Assembly (NCBI RefSeq): GCF_019355395.1
Contig: NZ_CP048829.1
Coordinates: forward strand, 1,701,501 to 1,765,500
Length of the DNA stretch: 64,000 bases
Origin: Chordicoccus furentiruminis
GTDB taxonomy: Bacteria > Bacillota > Clostridia > Lachnospirales > Lachnospiraceae
Direction of reading: 5' to 3'
Both the position numbers and the translations under genes were made by a program. Shown here piece by piece: positions 18,015 to 27,415 of the stretch (the stretch's first letter is position 1; each line of letters starts with the position of its first letter). Under the pieces are notes generated by a model. The model worked only from the letters and a program-made list of their open reading frames with translations. It was not told the origin of the DNA and did not search any database.

Positions 18015-19052
18015 ATGAGCGGAATCCTGGATGTCGCGAAACGCGCGGGCGTCAGCATCGGCACAGTCTCCCGCGTTCTCAACCGGAGCGGTTACGCTTC
18101 GGAGGAGGCACGGGCTAAAGTGGAGCAGGCCGTCAGAGAACTGAATTACCGGCCGAATGAGCTGGCGAGAAATCTCCTGCAGAACCGTTCCATGACGGTG
18201 GCGATGATCGTTCCGGATGTAGCCAATCCGTATTTCAGTGAGCTCGTTTCTGCCTGTGAGCGGGAGCTCCGCAATCACGGATACAAGACGATGCTCTGCG
18301 ACACGAATGGTCACAAGACTAACGAGCAGACGTATCTCGATATGCTGGACCGCAACATGGTGGACGGTATCCTGACCTGCACACATTCCCTGAACCATGA
18401 GCGGTACAAGGCGGTGAACGGGGCGATCGTATCTTTTGATACGATGTACATTAAGAATAAGATCGCCCGAGTAACCGTGAATCACAGGGAAGGCGGCGCG
18501 ATGGCGGCGCATGAGCTGCTCCGTGCGGGATGCAGGAAGATGCTTCAGTTCCGCGACCGAAAGACGAAGGAAGCGTTCCCGTTCAATGATCGCCATGAGG
18601 AATTCGAGCGCATCGTCACGGAGGCGGGAGCGGAATGCATCAACGTGATTGTGAAATGGAATGAATTTGACGAAAACTATTATCAGCATCTGGTCCGGGA
18701 CTGCTACCGCGCGCATCCGGATGTCACCGGTGTGTTCGGAACGGACAGTGTCGTTTTGCACTATATGAAGCATGTCAGGATGATGGGACGGCGCGTTCCG
18801 CAGGATGTGCGTTTTGTGGCCTTCGACGGAACGAAGATGCTTGAGATGTCCTGTCCAACCGTGACGGCAGTCCGGCAGCCAATCAGGAAACTGGCGGCTG
18901 AGGGCGTCAATCTGCTGATCCGGAAAATGCAGCATGAAGAGATTCAAAACGACCAGATCGTGCTGCCGGTTGCATTTTCAAAAGGAATTTCCTCGATGAC
19001 GGATGAGGAATACGAACAATATCGAAAGGAAACGCATCATGACGAAGCTTGA
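18015..19052 (+). CDS. LacI-family transcriptional regulator
   Basis: 345-residue repressor. The N-terminal LacI helix-turn-helix is ILDVAKRAGVSIGTVSRVLN, with hinge helix YRPNELARNLLQ, followed by a periplasmic-binding-like sensor domain (VAMIVPDVANPYFSELVSAC). The ATG at 18015 is preferred, 10 bases after CCGGAG; a TTG at 18009 is possible. It lies inside the GH32 operon and overlaps the GH32 start by 14 bases. The likely targets are the paired operators at 14633 and 14760. Confidence 0.9.
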   Translation: MSGILDVAKRAGVSIGTVSRVLNRSGYASEEARAKVEQAVRELNYRPNELARNLLQNRSMTVAMIVPDVANPYFSELVSACERELRNHGYKTMLCDTNGHKTNEQTYLDMLDRNMVDGILTCTHSLNHERYKAVNGAIVSFDTMYIKNKIARVTVNHREGGAMAAHELLRAGCRKMLQFRDRKTKEAFPFNDRHEEFERIVTEAGAECINVIVKWNEFDENYYQHLVRDCYRAHPDVTGVFGTDSVVLHYMKHVRMMGRRVPQDVRFVAFDGTKMLEMSCPTVTAVRQPIRKLAAEGVNLLIRKMQHEEIQNDQIVLPVAFSKGISSMTDEEYEQYRKETHHDEA

Positions 19053-20526
19053 AGCACTGCGCCAGTACGAGCAGGCGCATAAGGATTCCGTTTCAGGGGA
19101 GGAGCGGCCTGCGTTCCATCTTTCTCCGGCTGTCGGATGGCTCAATGACCCGAATGGTTTTTCATGGTACCAGGGCAAATATCATCTCTTCTATCAGTTC
19201 TATCCTTATGCGCCCCGCTGGAATGTCGGAGTGAACTGGGGGCACTGGACCTCGGAGAACCTTGTGGAGTGGAAGAGGGAGCCGGCGGCGATGGCTCCGG
19301 ATGAGAGCTATGAAACGGGAGTGTTTTCCGGGAGTGCGGTGACGGATGCGGACGGTTCCCACCTGCTGATGTATACGGCGCATTTTGAGGAGGAGAAGAT
19401 ACCCGGCGAGGTGTATCGCCGCGAGACGCAGTGTCTGGCGCGGGGCGACGGGAAGGATTACAGCAAAGATCCGCGCAATCCGGTGATCGCGGAGAAGGAG
19501 CTTCCGGCTGACTGCGAGATCAGCGATTTCCGGGACCCGAAGCTGTGGATTGAGCAAGACGGGACTTATTCTGCGATTCTGGCGTCCAGAGACCGCCGGA
19601 CTCAGCTTGGCAAGCTGCTGCTGTTCCAGTCGGAGAACGCCGGGGAGTGGCACTATGTCAGCACGATCCTTGCCAATGACGGCCGTTTCGGCCGCATGTG
19701 GGAGTGCCCGGATTTCTATATGCTGGATGGGCGCTGCGTGGTTTCCGCATCGGCGATGGCCGTGAAGAACGATGATCCGTCTTACCGGAACGGGTATACG
19801 GTGCTGGCGTTTATCGGAGATTATGACGAACAGACACACCGGTTTACGGCCGGCGAGCCGCAGGGACTCGATCTCGGGTTCGACTTTTATGCGCCGCAGA
19901 CGATGGAGACGCCGGACGGAAGAAGGATTCTGGTCGCCTGGATGCAGGCTCCTGAAACCGGAGGTAATGCGCCGGAGACGATAAAATGGTATGGCATGAT
20001 GACGTTCCCGAGGGAGCTTTCGGTGCGGGACGGCCATCTTTATCAGAAGCCGGTCCGGGAGATTGAAAAGCTGCATCTGGATACCGTTCGGGCTGATCAG
20101 ACGCTTGAAGGCGAGACGGAACTGGATGGTATTAGTGGCCGCGTCATTGATCTGTCGGTCGATGTGACGGTTCCCGAAAAAGATGCGGAACCATTCGAGA
20201 TGGATTTTGCTTCGGACGGCACACACCGGATCAGCCTGAAGTGGGATCCGGAAAGCGGACGGCTCCTTCTGGACCGGAGACATGACGGACGTTCTTCGTC
20301 TGTCTGCAGCGTCCGTGAGACGGTTGTCCGGCCCGGACAGACGCTGTCCCTGCGGATTTTACTTGACCGGTTCTCCTACGAGATTTTTGTGAACGGCGGA
20401 GCTCAGGTGCTGTCGGGTACGATGTATGAGATGCCGGCGGAGGCGGACCGGATCGCGTTCCAGTCGGACGGCGCACGCGTTTGCGCTGAAAAGCACGCGC
20501 TGCGTGAGGTGATGGGCGCACTCTGA
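19039..20526 (+). CDS. GH32 beta-fructosidase / sucrose-6-phosphate hydrolase type
   Basis: 495-residue glycoside hydrolase family 32 enzyme that releases fructose from sucrose or beta-fructans. The three catalytic motifs are intact: WLNDPNGF (nucleophile Asp), FRDPK (transition-state Asp) and WECPDFY (acid/base Glu). The C-terminal beta-sandwich ends with the usual LRILLDRFSYEIFVNGG. There is no signal peptide, so it acts in the cytoplasm after uptake. AAAGGAAACG precedes the ATG, which lies inside the end of the LacI gene. Because uptake is by ABC transporter rather than PTS, an unphosphorylated substrate is more likely. Confidence 0.93.
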   Translation: MTKLEALRQYEQAHKDSVSGEERPAFHLSPAVGWLNDPNGFSWYQGKYHLFYQFYPYAPRWNVGVNWGHWTSENLVEWKREPAAMAPDESYETGVFSGSAVTDADGSHLLMYTAHFEEEKIPGEVYRRETQCLARGDGKDYSKDPRNPVIAEKELPADCEISDFRDPKLWIEQDGTYSAILASRDRRTQLGKLLLFQSENAGEWHYVSTILANDGRFGRMWECPDFYMLDGRCVVSASAMAVKNDDPSYRNGYTVLAFIGDYDEQTHRFTAGEPQGLDLGFDFYAPQTMETPDGRRILVAWMQAPETGGNAPETIKWYGMMTFPRELSVRDGHLYQKPVREIEKLHLDTVRADQTLEGETELDGISGRVIDLSVDVTVPEKDAEPFEMDFASDGTHRISLKWDPESGRLLLDRRHDGRSSSVCSVRETVVRPGQTLSLRILLDRFSYEIFVNGGAQVLSGTMYEMPAEADRIAFQSDGARVCAEKHALREVMGAL

Positions 20527-20704
20527 GACGCTGAAGATCAGGATTACGGGGGTCCGGGCGCCATGCTGGTCCTATCGTTTCGATTCGAACCGGTCGTTGC
20601 GCTGCATTAGAGAGCAGCGGTGATGTCGTGCAGGAGATCCCGGAAGGAAATGGGCGCTGTCTTGCTTCGAAGAAGAGCAGGCAGACCGTATAGTAGCAAA
20701 GTTC

Positions 20705-20734
20705 GAGGAGGAGCGGTTTTTACCGCTCCTCCTC
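20705..20734. terminator. bidirectional terminator between GH32 and crp-like genes
   Basis: A perfect 13-bp stem (GAGGAGGAGCGGT at 20705-20717, ACCGCTCCTCCTC at 20722-20734) with a TTTT loop, between convergent genes. The stop codon of the minus-strand regulator lies in the loop. The 180 bases between it and the GH32 stop show no gene. Confidence 0.75.
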
Positions 20735-21403
20735 TTGTGTCCGCGTATTCGCCTGAAGTGTAAAGTGATTTTTCCTGTACTCGATGAGGCCGTCCGCCTT
20801 CATCCGGCTCAGCTCCTTCGAGAGCGCGGTGCGGTCGAGGTTCAGGTAATCCGCCATCTGCTGGCGGTCGTACGGGATGTCGAAGGACACGGCGTGCTTT
20901 TGCAGCGAGACCGCGTACAGGTAGGACATGATCCGGGAGCGTGCGGACTTCGGCGCGGTATGAAGGCTCCGCCTGGAGAGGCGGAGGTTCTTGCGCATTG
21001 AAATGCGGAGCAGGTTCTGCGTGATCCGGAGCAGCCACGGTTCCATCCGGCCGGAGAGGCTTCCGAGACGGCTGATCCGGATGAAGAGGATCCGGCAGTC
21101 TTCGTTCGCCCGGACGTCGACCAGCAGGACGGCGTCGGGCAGCGTGGCGTAGGTTTCCGCGAAGAACTGGCCTTCGCCCGCGTGACTCAGAATGGTGCGC
21201 CGCCCCCAGAGGTCGGTGTGCTCGATGGTGACGCTGCCGGTGAGCACGAGACCCATCACCTGCGTCGTGTCGCCGGCTGAGAGAATCCACTCGTCTTTCC
21301 GGTAGGTGCGCTCGAAGGCGCACAGCGCTTCGAGCGCCGAACGGATTTCCGGATCCGTAAGTCCCTGAAAAAAGGCGGTCCGGCTGAGATCTGCAATTTC
21401 CAT
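20720..21403 (-). CDS. Crp/Fnr-family transcriptional regulator
   Basis: 227-residue regulator. The N-terminal cyclic-nucleotide-binding-like beta barrel includes GLTDPEIRSALEALCAFERTY (partial motif) and AGEGQFFAETYA. The C-terminal winged helix (DIPYDRQQMADYLNLDRTAL, then SKELSRMK) is typical of the family. There is no Fnr-type N-terminal cysteine cluster, so it probably senses a small molecule or partner rather than oxygen directly. The ATG at 21403 has AAAGGAAG upstream. It is divergent from a ferredoxin gene, a pairing common in Clostridia, which suggests that it controls redox genes. Confidence 0.88.
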   Translation of the reverse strand: MEIADLSRTAFFQGLTDPEIRSALEALCAFERTYRKDEWILSAGDTTQVMGLVLTGSVTIEHTDLWGRRTILSHAGEGQFFAETYATLPDAVLLVDVRANEDCRILFIRISRLGSLSGRMEPWLLRITQNLLRISMRKNLRLSRRSLHTAPKSARSRIMSYLYAVSLQKHAVSFDIPYDRQQMADYLNLDRTALSKELSRMKADGLIEYRKNHFTLQANTRTQEEER

Positions 21404-21499
21404 TCCGTTCTTCCTTTCTTTTCCGGCCCTGCGCACAGGCGTGCGGCCGCCGGATGGATTTCATGAAAATGTGGTCACAGCCACCTCTTTGATGACGCA

Positions 21500-21528
21500 A
21501 GTATAGTATAGTCGGATCAGAAAGACAA
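21500..21528 (-). promoter_or_regulatory. promoter of the Crp/Fnr-family gene
   Basis: On the minus strand TTGTCT (21528-21523), 17 bases, TATACT (21505-21500). The leader is about 90 bases. No clear promoter for the divergent ferredoxin gene could be picked. Confidence 0.6.
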
Positions 21529-21595
21529 GAAACGGCGGGAGCGCCGGAGGAGAACGGATGCGGGGACGGCGGCGCCGTCCGGCAAGGAGGTCAGG

Positions 21596-22348
21596 ATGGT
21601 TCGGAAGATTATTCACATCGATGAGGAAAAATGCAACGGCTGCGGTGCGTGCGCGAACGCCTGCCATGAAGGCGCGATCGATATAGTCGATGGCAAGGCG
21701 AAGCTCGTGCGGGAGCATTTCTGCGACGGATTCGGCGACTGCCTTCCGAACTGCCCCACAGGCGCGATTACGTTCGAGGAGCGGGAGGCGCCGGCTTATG
21801 ACGCCGAGGCGGTGAAGCAAAGCCGTGCGGCCGCCGGGCTGCGGGCGGAGGAGCCGGCGCGGCACGCGCCGTCAGGCGCGCCTCACGCCGGCGGGTGTCC
21901 GGGATCCCGGTTTATGGCGCTGGGTGCTCAGGACGAACCGGAGACGAAGGAGAGCGCCGTGTCTTCAGGCGCGCCGGTTTCCCGCCTGATGCAGTGGCCG
22001 GTGCAGATTCAGCTGCTGCCGGAGGAGGCGCCCTTCTACGACGGCGCGAAGCTTCTGATCGCGGCCGACTGCACGGCCTACGCCTACGCGAACATGCATG
22101 AGGACTTCATGAAGGGAAGGGTCACGCTGATCGGATGCCCGAAGCTGGATCCGGTGGATTACACGGACAAGCTGACGGAGATCATCACGCGGAACGAGAT
22201 CCGGAGCGTCACGATCGTCCGGATGGAGGTGCCCTGCTGCGGCGGGCTGGAATACGCGGCCCGGGAAGCGCTTAAGAACAGCGGCAAGTTCCTTCCGTGG
22301 AGGGTTGTCACGATTTCCCGGGACGGACAGATTCTGGAGGAAGAGTAA
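21596..22348 (+). CDS. 4Fe-4S ferredoxin-type protein with C-terminal domain
   Basis: 250-residue iron-sulfur protein. The first cluster motif is CNGCGACANACHEGAID; the second is atypical, CDGFGDCLPNCPTGAI, and is still expected to hold a 4Fe-4S cluster. A linker rich in Ala, Pro and Gly (residues about 65-125) leads to a conserved domain with LLPEEAPFYDGAKLLIAADC, LIGCPKLD and MEVPCCGGLEYA, whose extra Cys residues may bind metal. It is known as a companion of Crp/Fnr regulators in anaerobic Firmicutes and is likely an electron-transfer or redox-sensing protein. AAGGAGG lies directly upstream of the ATG. Confidence 0.85.
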   Translation: MVRKIIHIDEEKCNGCGACANACHEGAIDIVDGKAKLVREHFCDGFGDCLPNCPTGAITFEEREAPAYDAEAVKQSRAAAGLRAEEPARHAPSGAPHAGGCPGSRFMALGAQDEPETKESAVSSGAPVSRLMQWPVQIQLLPEEAPFYDGAKLLIAADCTAYAYANMHEDFMKGRVTLIGCPKLDPVDYTDKLTEIITRNEIRSVTIVRMEVPCCGGLEYAAREALKNSGKFLPWRVVTISRDGQILEEE

Positions 22349-22499
22349 GGGAGCACAGGAATCAGCCGGAAAGACTCTGCCGCGGCAGCCGTCGCGTAAG
22401 ATTGCCGGAAGTGCACGCCGCGGCAGCTGCCGCGAGGGTGGCTTGCCGGAAGAACAGGCCGCTGAATCTGAAGCGAGAGCGTTTGCCGGGAGACGGAAG

Positions 22500-22535
22500 A
22501 AACGGGGATCAGCCTTGATTGGCTGGTCCCCGTTT
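22500..22535. terminator. bidirectional terminator between ferredoxin and ABC exporter genes
   Basis: A 15-bp stem with one wobble pair (22500-22514 and 22521-22535, core AAACGGGGA) with a 6-base loop and T-runs on both sides. The 150 bases before it contain two imperfect GC-rich direct repeats (CCGCGGCAGC ... TTGCCGGAAG) and no gene. Confidence 0.75.
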
Positions 22536-22570
22536 GCTGCGGGATGAGGCATGCATTTCCATCAGAGTTT

Positions 22571-24409
22571 TCAGGCGCTGATCTGCTCGAACTGGCTCCG
22601 GTAGAGGTCCGCGTAGAAGCCGTTCTGAGCGAGCAGTTCGCTGTGGGTACCCTGCTCGATGATGTCACCGTCCTTCATGACGAGAATCAGATCCGCGTTC
22701 CGGATCGTGGAGAGCCGGTGGGCGATCACAAAGCTGGTACGGCCCTTCATCAGATTGTCCATCGCCTTCTGGATCCGCACCTCTGTTCTCGTATCCACGG
22801 AGGAGGTGGCTTCATCCAGGATCAGGATCCGGCTGTCAGCCAGGATCGCCCGGGCGATAGTCAGAAGCTGCTTCTGGCCCTGAGAGATATTGGTGGTTTC
22901 CTCGTTCAGCATGGTCTGATAGCCGTCGGGCTGCTGCATGATGAAGTGATGCGCGTGCGCGGCTTTCGCGGCGGCGATCACCTCCTCGTCGGTGGCGTCG
23001 GGCCGCCCGTACCGGATGTTTTCCATAATGGTGCCGTTGAACAGCCATGTGTCCTGAAGCACCATCCCCAGCATGCCGCGCAGATCCGGACGGCTGAACT
23101 CGCGGACATCATGTCCGTCCACAAGGACCGCCCCGCTGTCCACATCGTAGAACCGCATCAGAAGTTTGACGACCGTTGTCTTGCCGGCTCCGGTAGGACC
23201 GACGATCGCGATTTTCTGGCCGTCCCGGATCTTTGCCGAGAAGTGATGGATGACCGGCTGATCCTTATTGTATCCGAAGCAGACGTCACGGAATTCCACG
23301 TTGCCGGCAAGCCCGGCCGGATCGACCGGATGGGCCGCGGTCTGCGGCTCCTCTTCCTCGGCGAGAAACTCGAAGACGCGCTCGGACGCGGCAGTGGAGG
23401 ACTGGAGCTGATTCAGCACCTGGGCGATCTGATTGATCGGCTGCGTAAAGCTCCTGATGTACTGGAAAAATGCCTGTATATCGCCGACGGCAATGGCATT
23501 GCGGATCACCAGAAAACCGCCGAGAATCGCCACGGCGACATAGCCGAGATTGCCGATGAACTGCATGACCGGCATCATCAGGCCTGAGAAGAACTGAGAC
23601 TTCCAGCCGCTTTCGCAGAGCTTGTCGTTGGAGGCTTCAAACGTTCCGAGGACGGCGCTTTCCTGATTGTAGGCCCGGATGACATTCTGGCCGGCGAAGA
23701 CTTCCTCGACCTGTCCGTTGACATCGCCGAGATACCTCTGCTGATCCCGGAAGTATCGCTGGGACCGTTTCATCACGAACCCGACGATTCCCGCGGAGAC
23801 GGGGAGGATCACCAGCGCGGCCAGTGTCATCCAGACGTTGATGGAGAGCATCATGATCAGCACTCCGACGATCGTCGTGAGGGAGGTGATCAGCTGGGTG
23901 ATACTCTGGTTGATGCCCTGCTGCAGCGTATCCACGTCGTTTGTGATCCGGGAGAGCACCTCGCCGTAGGGGCGGCTTTCGAAATACTTCAGCGGGATCC
24001 GGTTGATTTTGACAGAGATGTCCTTCCTCAAATTGTAGCCGACATCATTGGAAATTCCGGTCATCACGATCCCCTGCAGAAAGGAGAAGGCCGCGCTGAC
24101 CGCGTACAGGATCAGTGATGTCAGCAGGATCCGCGAGATTTTTGCGAACGGAATACCGCCGGTGCCCCGGATCTTGGCCATCAGTCCGCTGAACAGCTCG
24201 GTCGTCGCCCGACCGAGGATCTTCGGGCCGATGATGGTGAAGACGGTTCCGGCGACCGCGCAGAGCAGCATGACGGCGAGACGGAGCCGGTAACGGCTCA
24301 TGTACCGCGTCAGCTCGCTGAATGCCTTTTTGAAATCCTTCGGCTTCTCAACCGGTCTCATGCCTCCGTGCGGCCCTCGCCGCGCCGGACGTCTGTCGGA
24401 TTCACTCAT
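22571..24409 (-). CDS. ABC exporter, transmembrane/ATPase fusion (subunit 2)
   Basis: 612-residue type IV ABC exporter half-transporter: six transmembrane helices, then an ATPase domain. Walker A is GPTGAGKTT, the Q-loop MVLQDTWLF, and Walker B LILDEATSS with catalytic Glu. The signature is ISQGQKQ rather than SGGQ. Its partner at 24402 has a degenerate Walker B (FDDS) and a normal LSGGQKQ, so the pair should form a heterodimer with one canonical and one degenerate ATP site, as in TM287/288 or LmrCD. It overlaps the partner by 8 bases. Multidrug or lipid export is inferred from the MarR-ABC-ABC arrangement. Confidence 0.92.
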   Translation of the reverse strand: MSESDRRPARRGPHGGMRPVEKPKDFKKAFSELTRYMSRYRLRLAVMLLCAVAGTVFTIIGPKILGRATTELFSGLMAKIRGTGGIPFAKISRILLTSLILYAVSAAFSFLQGIVMTGISNDVGYNLRKDISVKINRIPLKYFESRPYGEVLSRITNDVDTLQQGINQSITQLITSLTTIVGVLIMMLSINVWMTLAALVILPVSAGIVGFVMKRSQRYFRDQQRYLGDVNGQVEEVFAGQNVIRAYNQESAVLGTFEASNDKLCESGWKSQFFSGLMMPVMQFIGNLGYVAVAILGGFLVIRNAIAVGDIQAFFQYIRSFTQPINQIAQVLNQLQSSTAASERVFEFLAEEEEPQTAAHPVDPAGLAGNVEFRDVCFGYNKDQPVIHHFSAKIRDGQKIAIVGPTGAGKTTVVKLLMRFYDVDSGAVLVDGHDVREFSRPDLRGMLGMVLQDTWLFNGTIMENIRYGRPDATDEEVIAAAKAAHAHHFIMQQPDGYQTMLNEETTNISQGQKQLLTIARAILADSRILILDEATSSVDTRTEVRIQKAMDNLMKGRTSFVIAHRLSTIRNADLILVMKDGDIIEQGTHSELLAQNGFYADLYRSQFEQISA

Positions 24410-26570
24410 GGTCCGGTCCCTCCTTTCCGTTTCCGTCCGTTTCTACGGACGGTATGCTGCGCTGCCGGATGGCTTCCTGATCGTCAGCGGACAGCTGGGA
24501 GCTGGCGATCTGCTGATAAACCTCGCAGTTCGCCATCAGTTCCTTATGAGTTCCGCGGCCGACGACCCGCCCCTCATCGAGCACAAGGATCTCGTCCGCG
24601 CCGAGAATCGAGCTGATCCGCTGCGCGACGACGATGGTGGTGACGCCCGCTGTCCTTTTCTTCAGCGCGCGCCGCAGCGCCGCGTCCGTACGGAAGTCCA
24701 GAGCGGAGAAACTGTCATCGAAAAGATAAAACTCCGGCCTCTTCGCGACCGCCCGGGCGATCGCAATCCGCTGCTTCTGACCGCCGGAAAGGTTCGAGCC
24801 GCCCTGGGCGATCCGGCTGCGGATGCCGCCTTCTTTTTCATTGACGAAGTCCGCCTGCGCGATGGAGAGGGCGTCCAGAAGTTCGCCTTCCGCCGCGTCT
24901 TTTCTTCCGAACCGGAGATTGGATTCGACGGTGCCGGAGAACAGAACGGATTTCTGCGGCACATAGCCGATTCGTTCTCTCAGATCCGCCAGATCCATTT
25001 TCCGGATATCCGTGCCGTCCACGCGGATCGCGCCCTCCGTGACGTCAAAGAAACGAGGGATCAGGTTCACAAGCGTGGATTTTCCGCTTCCCGTGCTTCC
25101 GATCAGCGCGACGGTCTGGCCTTTTTTCGTGGTGAAGGAAATATCTTTCAGCACGTCTTCCTCCGCGCCGGGGTAACGGAACGACACATGATCAAATTCG
25201 AGAAGCCCCCCGGAGCCGGATGGAACGGACAGCGGATGAACGGGACTCTGAATCATCGGCCTGGTGTCCAGCACCTCGTTGATCCGCCGGGCGGATACGC
25301 TCGCGCGGGGCATGAAGACCGCGATGGCGGAGATCATCAGAAAGGCCATGATGATCTGCATCGCGTACTGGATGAAGGCCATCATGTCACCGACCTGAAG
25401 CCGTCCATGGTCAATGCCGTGGGCACCGGAGTAGATGATGAGCACGCTGATCGCGTTCATGATCAGCATCATGGCCGGCATCATCAGTGACATCGCCCGG
25501 TTGACGAAGAGATTGGTCTTCGTGAGATCCCGGTTTGCGTCGTCAAAGCGGCGTTCTTCTCTTTTTTCCGCGGAGAAGGCGCGGATCACGGGGATTCCGG
25601 TGAGAATTTCCCGGGAAATCAGGTTCATCCGGTCGATTTTCGACTGCAGCACACGGAAGCGCGGCATGACGAACGCGAAGAGCACGCCCATCAGCGCGGC
25701 CAGAGCGCCGACGCCGACGGCCAGAATCCATGAGAGATACGACCCGGTCTGGGAGACGCGGATCAGGCCGCCGATCGCCAGAATCGGAGCATAGAGTACG
25801 ATCCGGAACATCAGTGTGATCACCATCTGAACCTGCTGGATGTCATTCGTGCTTCGGGTGATCAGAGAGGCGGTCGAAAAACGGTTCATCTCATGGCTGG
25901 AGAACGTCAGTACCTTCCGGTACACATCCTGCCGAAGATCACGTCCGAGGCCGGCGGAGAGCCGGCTGGCAAGGTAGGCCACGAGGATCGAGCAGATCAT
26001 CGCGATGAGCGCGAAGAGCAGCATGCGGCCCCCGGTACGCAGAAGATAGTCGGTCTGCATTTTCCCGAGATCGATGTTCTGCGCCTGATACTCGGAGGCG
26101 ACATACTGGACCGCAGCCTGCGTGACGATACTCTGGGGGTATTCCTTCAGCATCTTGTCGAGCTGCGCCGTCATCACGCGGATCATCGGTTCCGGAAGAG
26201 AGGTGATGTCGACGCCTTTCTGCCCGGCGAAAACGGCCGCGGCTTCGGCGCGTGAGAGCGTATCGCTGAGTTTCTTCCGCTGCGCGGCGGTGAGTGTCCT
26301 CAGGCGGTACAGGCTGTTCGATTTTGTGTAACGTCGAAGCACATCCTTCCGGCTGCTTTCGGGCAGGAGCATGAGGAGCGTCTTCATCGAGCCGTCCCGG
26401 ATCGTCTCCGGCACCGCGTCCTCAATGCCTTTCTGGGAAATGCCTGTGTCAATGATTTTTGATGTGCAGGACGGCAGCGCCAGATCGCAGTAGGCCTGGG
26501 CCAGCAGCAGAACCACAATCAGGAGAATCCAGCCGAGACTCTTCCTCATGCGTCCGAACATTCGTATCAT
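24402..26570 (-). CDS. ABC exporter, transmembrane/ATPase fusion (subunit 1)
   Basis: 722-residue half-transporter. It is larger than its partner because of an insertion of about 110 residues between the first and second membrane helices (roughly residues 35-160, rich in charged helices). That insertion is typical of the larger subunit in Firmicutes heterodimers and is probably extracytoplasmic. Walker A is GSTGSGKST, the Q-loop GYVPQKSVLF, the signature LSGGQKQRIA, and Walker B YLFDDSFSALD with Asp replacing the catalytic Glu. It overlaps the MarR gene by 4 bases (ATGA type), so it is co-translated. Confidence 0.92.
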   Translation of the reverse strand: MIRMFGRMRKSLGWILLIVVLLLAQAYCDLALPSCTSKIIDTGISQKGIEDAVPETIRDGSMKTLLMLLPESSRKDVLRRYTKSNSLYRLRTLTAAQRKKLSDTLSRAEAAAVFAGQKGVDITSLPEPMIRVMTAQLDKMLKEYPQSIVTQAAVQYVASEYQAQNIDLGKMQTDYLLRTGGRMLLFALIAMICSILVAYLASRLSAGLGRDLRQDVYRKVLTFSSHEMNRFSTASLITRSTNDIQQVQMVITLMFRIVLYAPILAIGGLIRVSQTGSYLSWILAVGVGALAALMGVLFAFVMPRFRVLQSKIDRMNLISREILTGIPVIRAFSAEKREERRFDDANRDLTKTNLFVNRAMSLMMPAMMLIMNAISVLIIYSGAHGIDHGRLQVGDMMAFIQYAMQIIMAFLMISAIAVFMPRASVSARRINEVLDTRPMIQSPVHPLSVPSGSGGLLEFDHVSFRYPGAEEDVLKDISFTTKKGQTVALIGSTGSGKSTLVNLIPRFFDVTEGAIRVDGTDIRKMDLADLRERIGYVPQKSVLFSGTVESNLRFGRKDAAEGELLDALSIAQADFVNEKEGGIRSRIAQGGSNLSGGQKQRIAIARAVAKRPEFYLFDDSFSALDFRTDAALRRALKKRTAGVTTIVVAQRISSILGADEILVLDEGRVVGRGTHKELMANCEVYQQIASSQLSADDQEAIRQRSIPSVETDGNGKEGPDHE

Positions 26571-27070
26571 AAGGTCCTCCGGGTGAAGGACGGATCAGCG
26601 GAATCGGATGCGGCGGATCCGCTGAGTGCCCGTGTGATGTTGCCGCCGGCCCGATCGAGCAGGCGGGTGAGCTCTTTCAGTTCCTGTTCCGTGAACCCGT
26701 CCAGTGCCAGATCAAGCGCGCGGTGCTGGGCTTCCAGAATATCACGGATCACCGGCTTTGATTTTTCTGTCAGGTGGTTGTGCGTGCGCCTCCGGTCTTT
26801 CTCGTCCCGCTCGACCGTGATGTACTCTTCGCGGAGGAGACGGCTCAGAGACTGGGAGATATGGGAGCGGGTGCACATCCCCTTTCCGGACAGTTCCTTT
26901 TCCATCGAGCGGCCCGTGTTGTCCGGGTCCCGTTCCTCCAGATCCAGGTGGTACAGGACGATGATGTCCATCATCCGGAGATGGTAGGTTTCCGTGATGC
27001 TTTCCATCTCCCTCTCGATCAGCTTGCGGAACTGCATGCTGCAGGCCAGCGCCTGCGGAAGATCGTTCAT
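26567..27070 (-). CDS. MarR-family transcriptional regulator
   Basis: 167-residue winged-helix regulator: dimerisation helices, then GKGMCTRSHISQSLSRLLREE (partial motif) as recognition helix and the wing VERDEKDRRRTHNHLTEK. It is first in the operon with the two exporter genes and probably represses it until a toxic ligand binds. GGAAGGGAGGCATT precedes the ATG. The nearby AT-rich palindrome at 27114-27126 is the likely operator. Confidence 0.9.
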   Translation of the reverse strand: MNDLPQALACSMQFRKLIEREMESITETYHLRMMDIIVLYHLDLEERDPDNTGRSMEKELSGKGMCTRSHISQSLSRLLREEYITVERDEKDRRRTHNHLTEKSKPVIRDILEAQHRALDLALDGFTEQELKELTRLLDRAGGNITRALSGSAASDSADPSFTRRTL

Positions 27071-27096
27071 AATGCCTCCCTTCCCACATTACATAC

Positions 27097-27126
27097 ATGA
27101 TAAAATGAAAATATTTAATTATTAAA
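27097..27126 (-). promoter_or_regulatory. promoter and operator of the MarR-exporter operon
   Basis: TATCAT on the minus strand (27102-27097) forms the -10 with a weak -35. The palindrome TTTAATTATTAAA at 27114-27126 overlaps the -35 region, as expected for MarR autoregulation. Confidence 0.5.
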
Positions 27127-27301
27127 CTATTTACGATCAGATACAGTAGCACGGAGGAACGGAGCTGTCAAGCGCAAAACGGCGCGGGGCGGAAGCGCCG
27201 GCTATCTTCGACTGAGCGCTTTCCCAATGCACAATCGGCATCCATAAATGATCAGGGCTGTTTCATGAAGAGAAATTAAGATAGGTTACATCTCAGTTTT
27301 T

Positions 27302-27351
27302 ATCGGGGATAGCGATTGATATACATGTCAATTGCTACCCTCGATTTTTTT
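27302..27351 (+). terminator. transcription block inside the IS left end
   Basis: A long imperfect hairpin (about 27302-27318 with 27328-27344) is followed by seven T residues. It should stop transcription entering the element from outside before the transposition genes. Confidence 0.7.
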
Positions 27352-27415
27352 GCATTGTAGAGGTATAATGTCTTTATAGTATAGGTATATGCCACCTATA
27401 CAGAAAGGAGGCATT

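Noticed and set aside
20527-20704. tRNA-like GGTTCGAATC on the minus strand near 20580-20600
   Set aside because: The flanking bases do not pair into T or acceptor stems.
22544-25490. Long plus-strand frames opposite the ABC exporter genes
   Set aside because: Antisense shadows of GC-rich genes. The minus-strand genes have complete Walker and signature motifs and overlapping operon starts.
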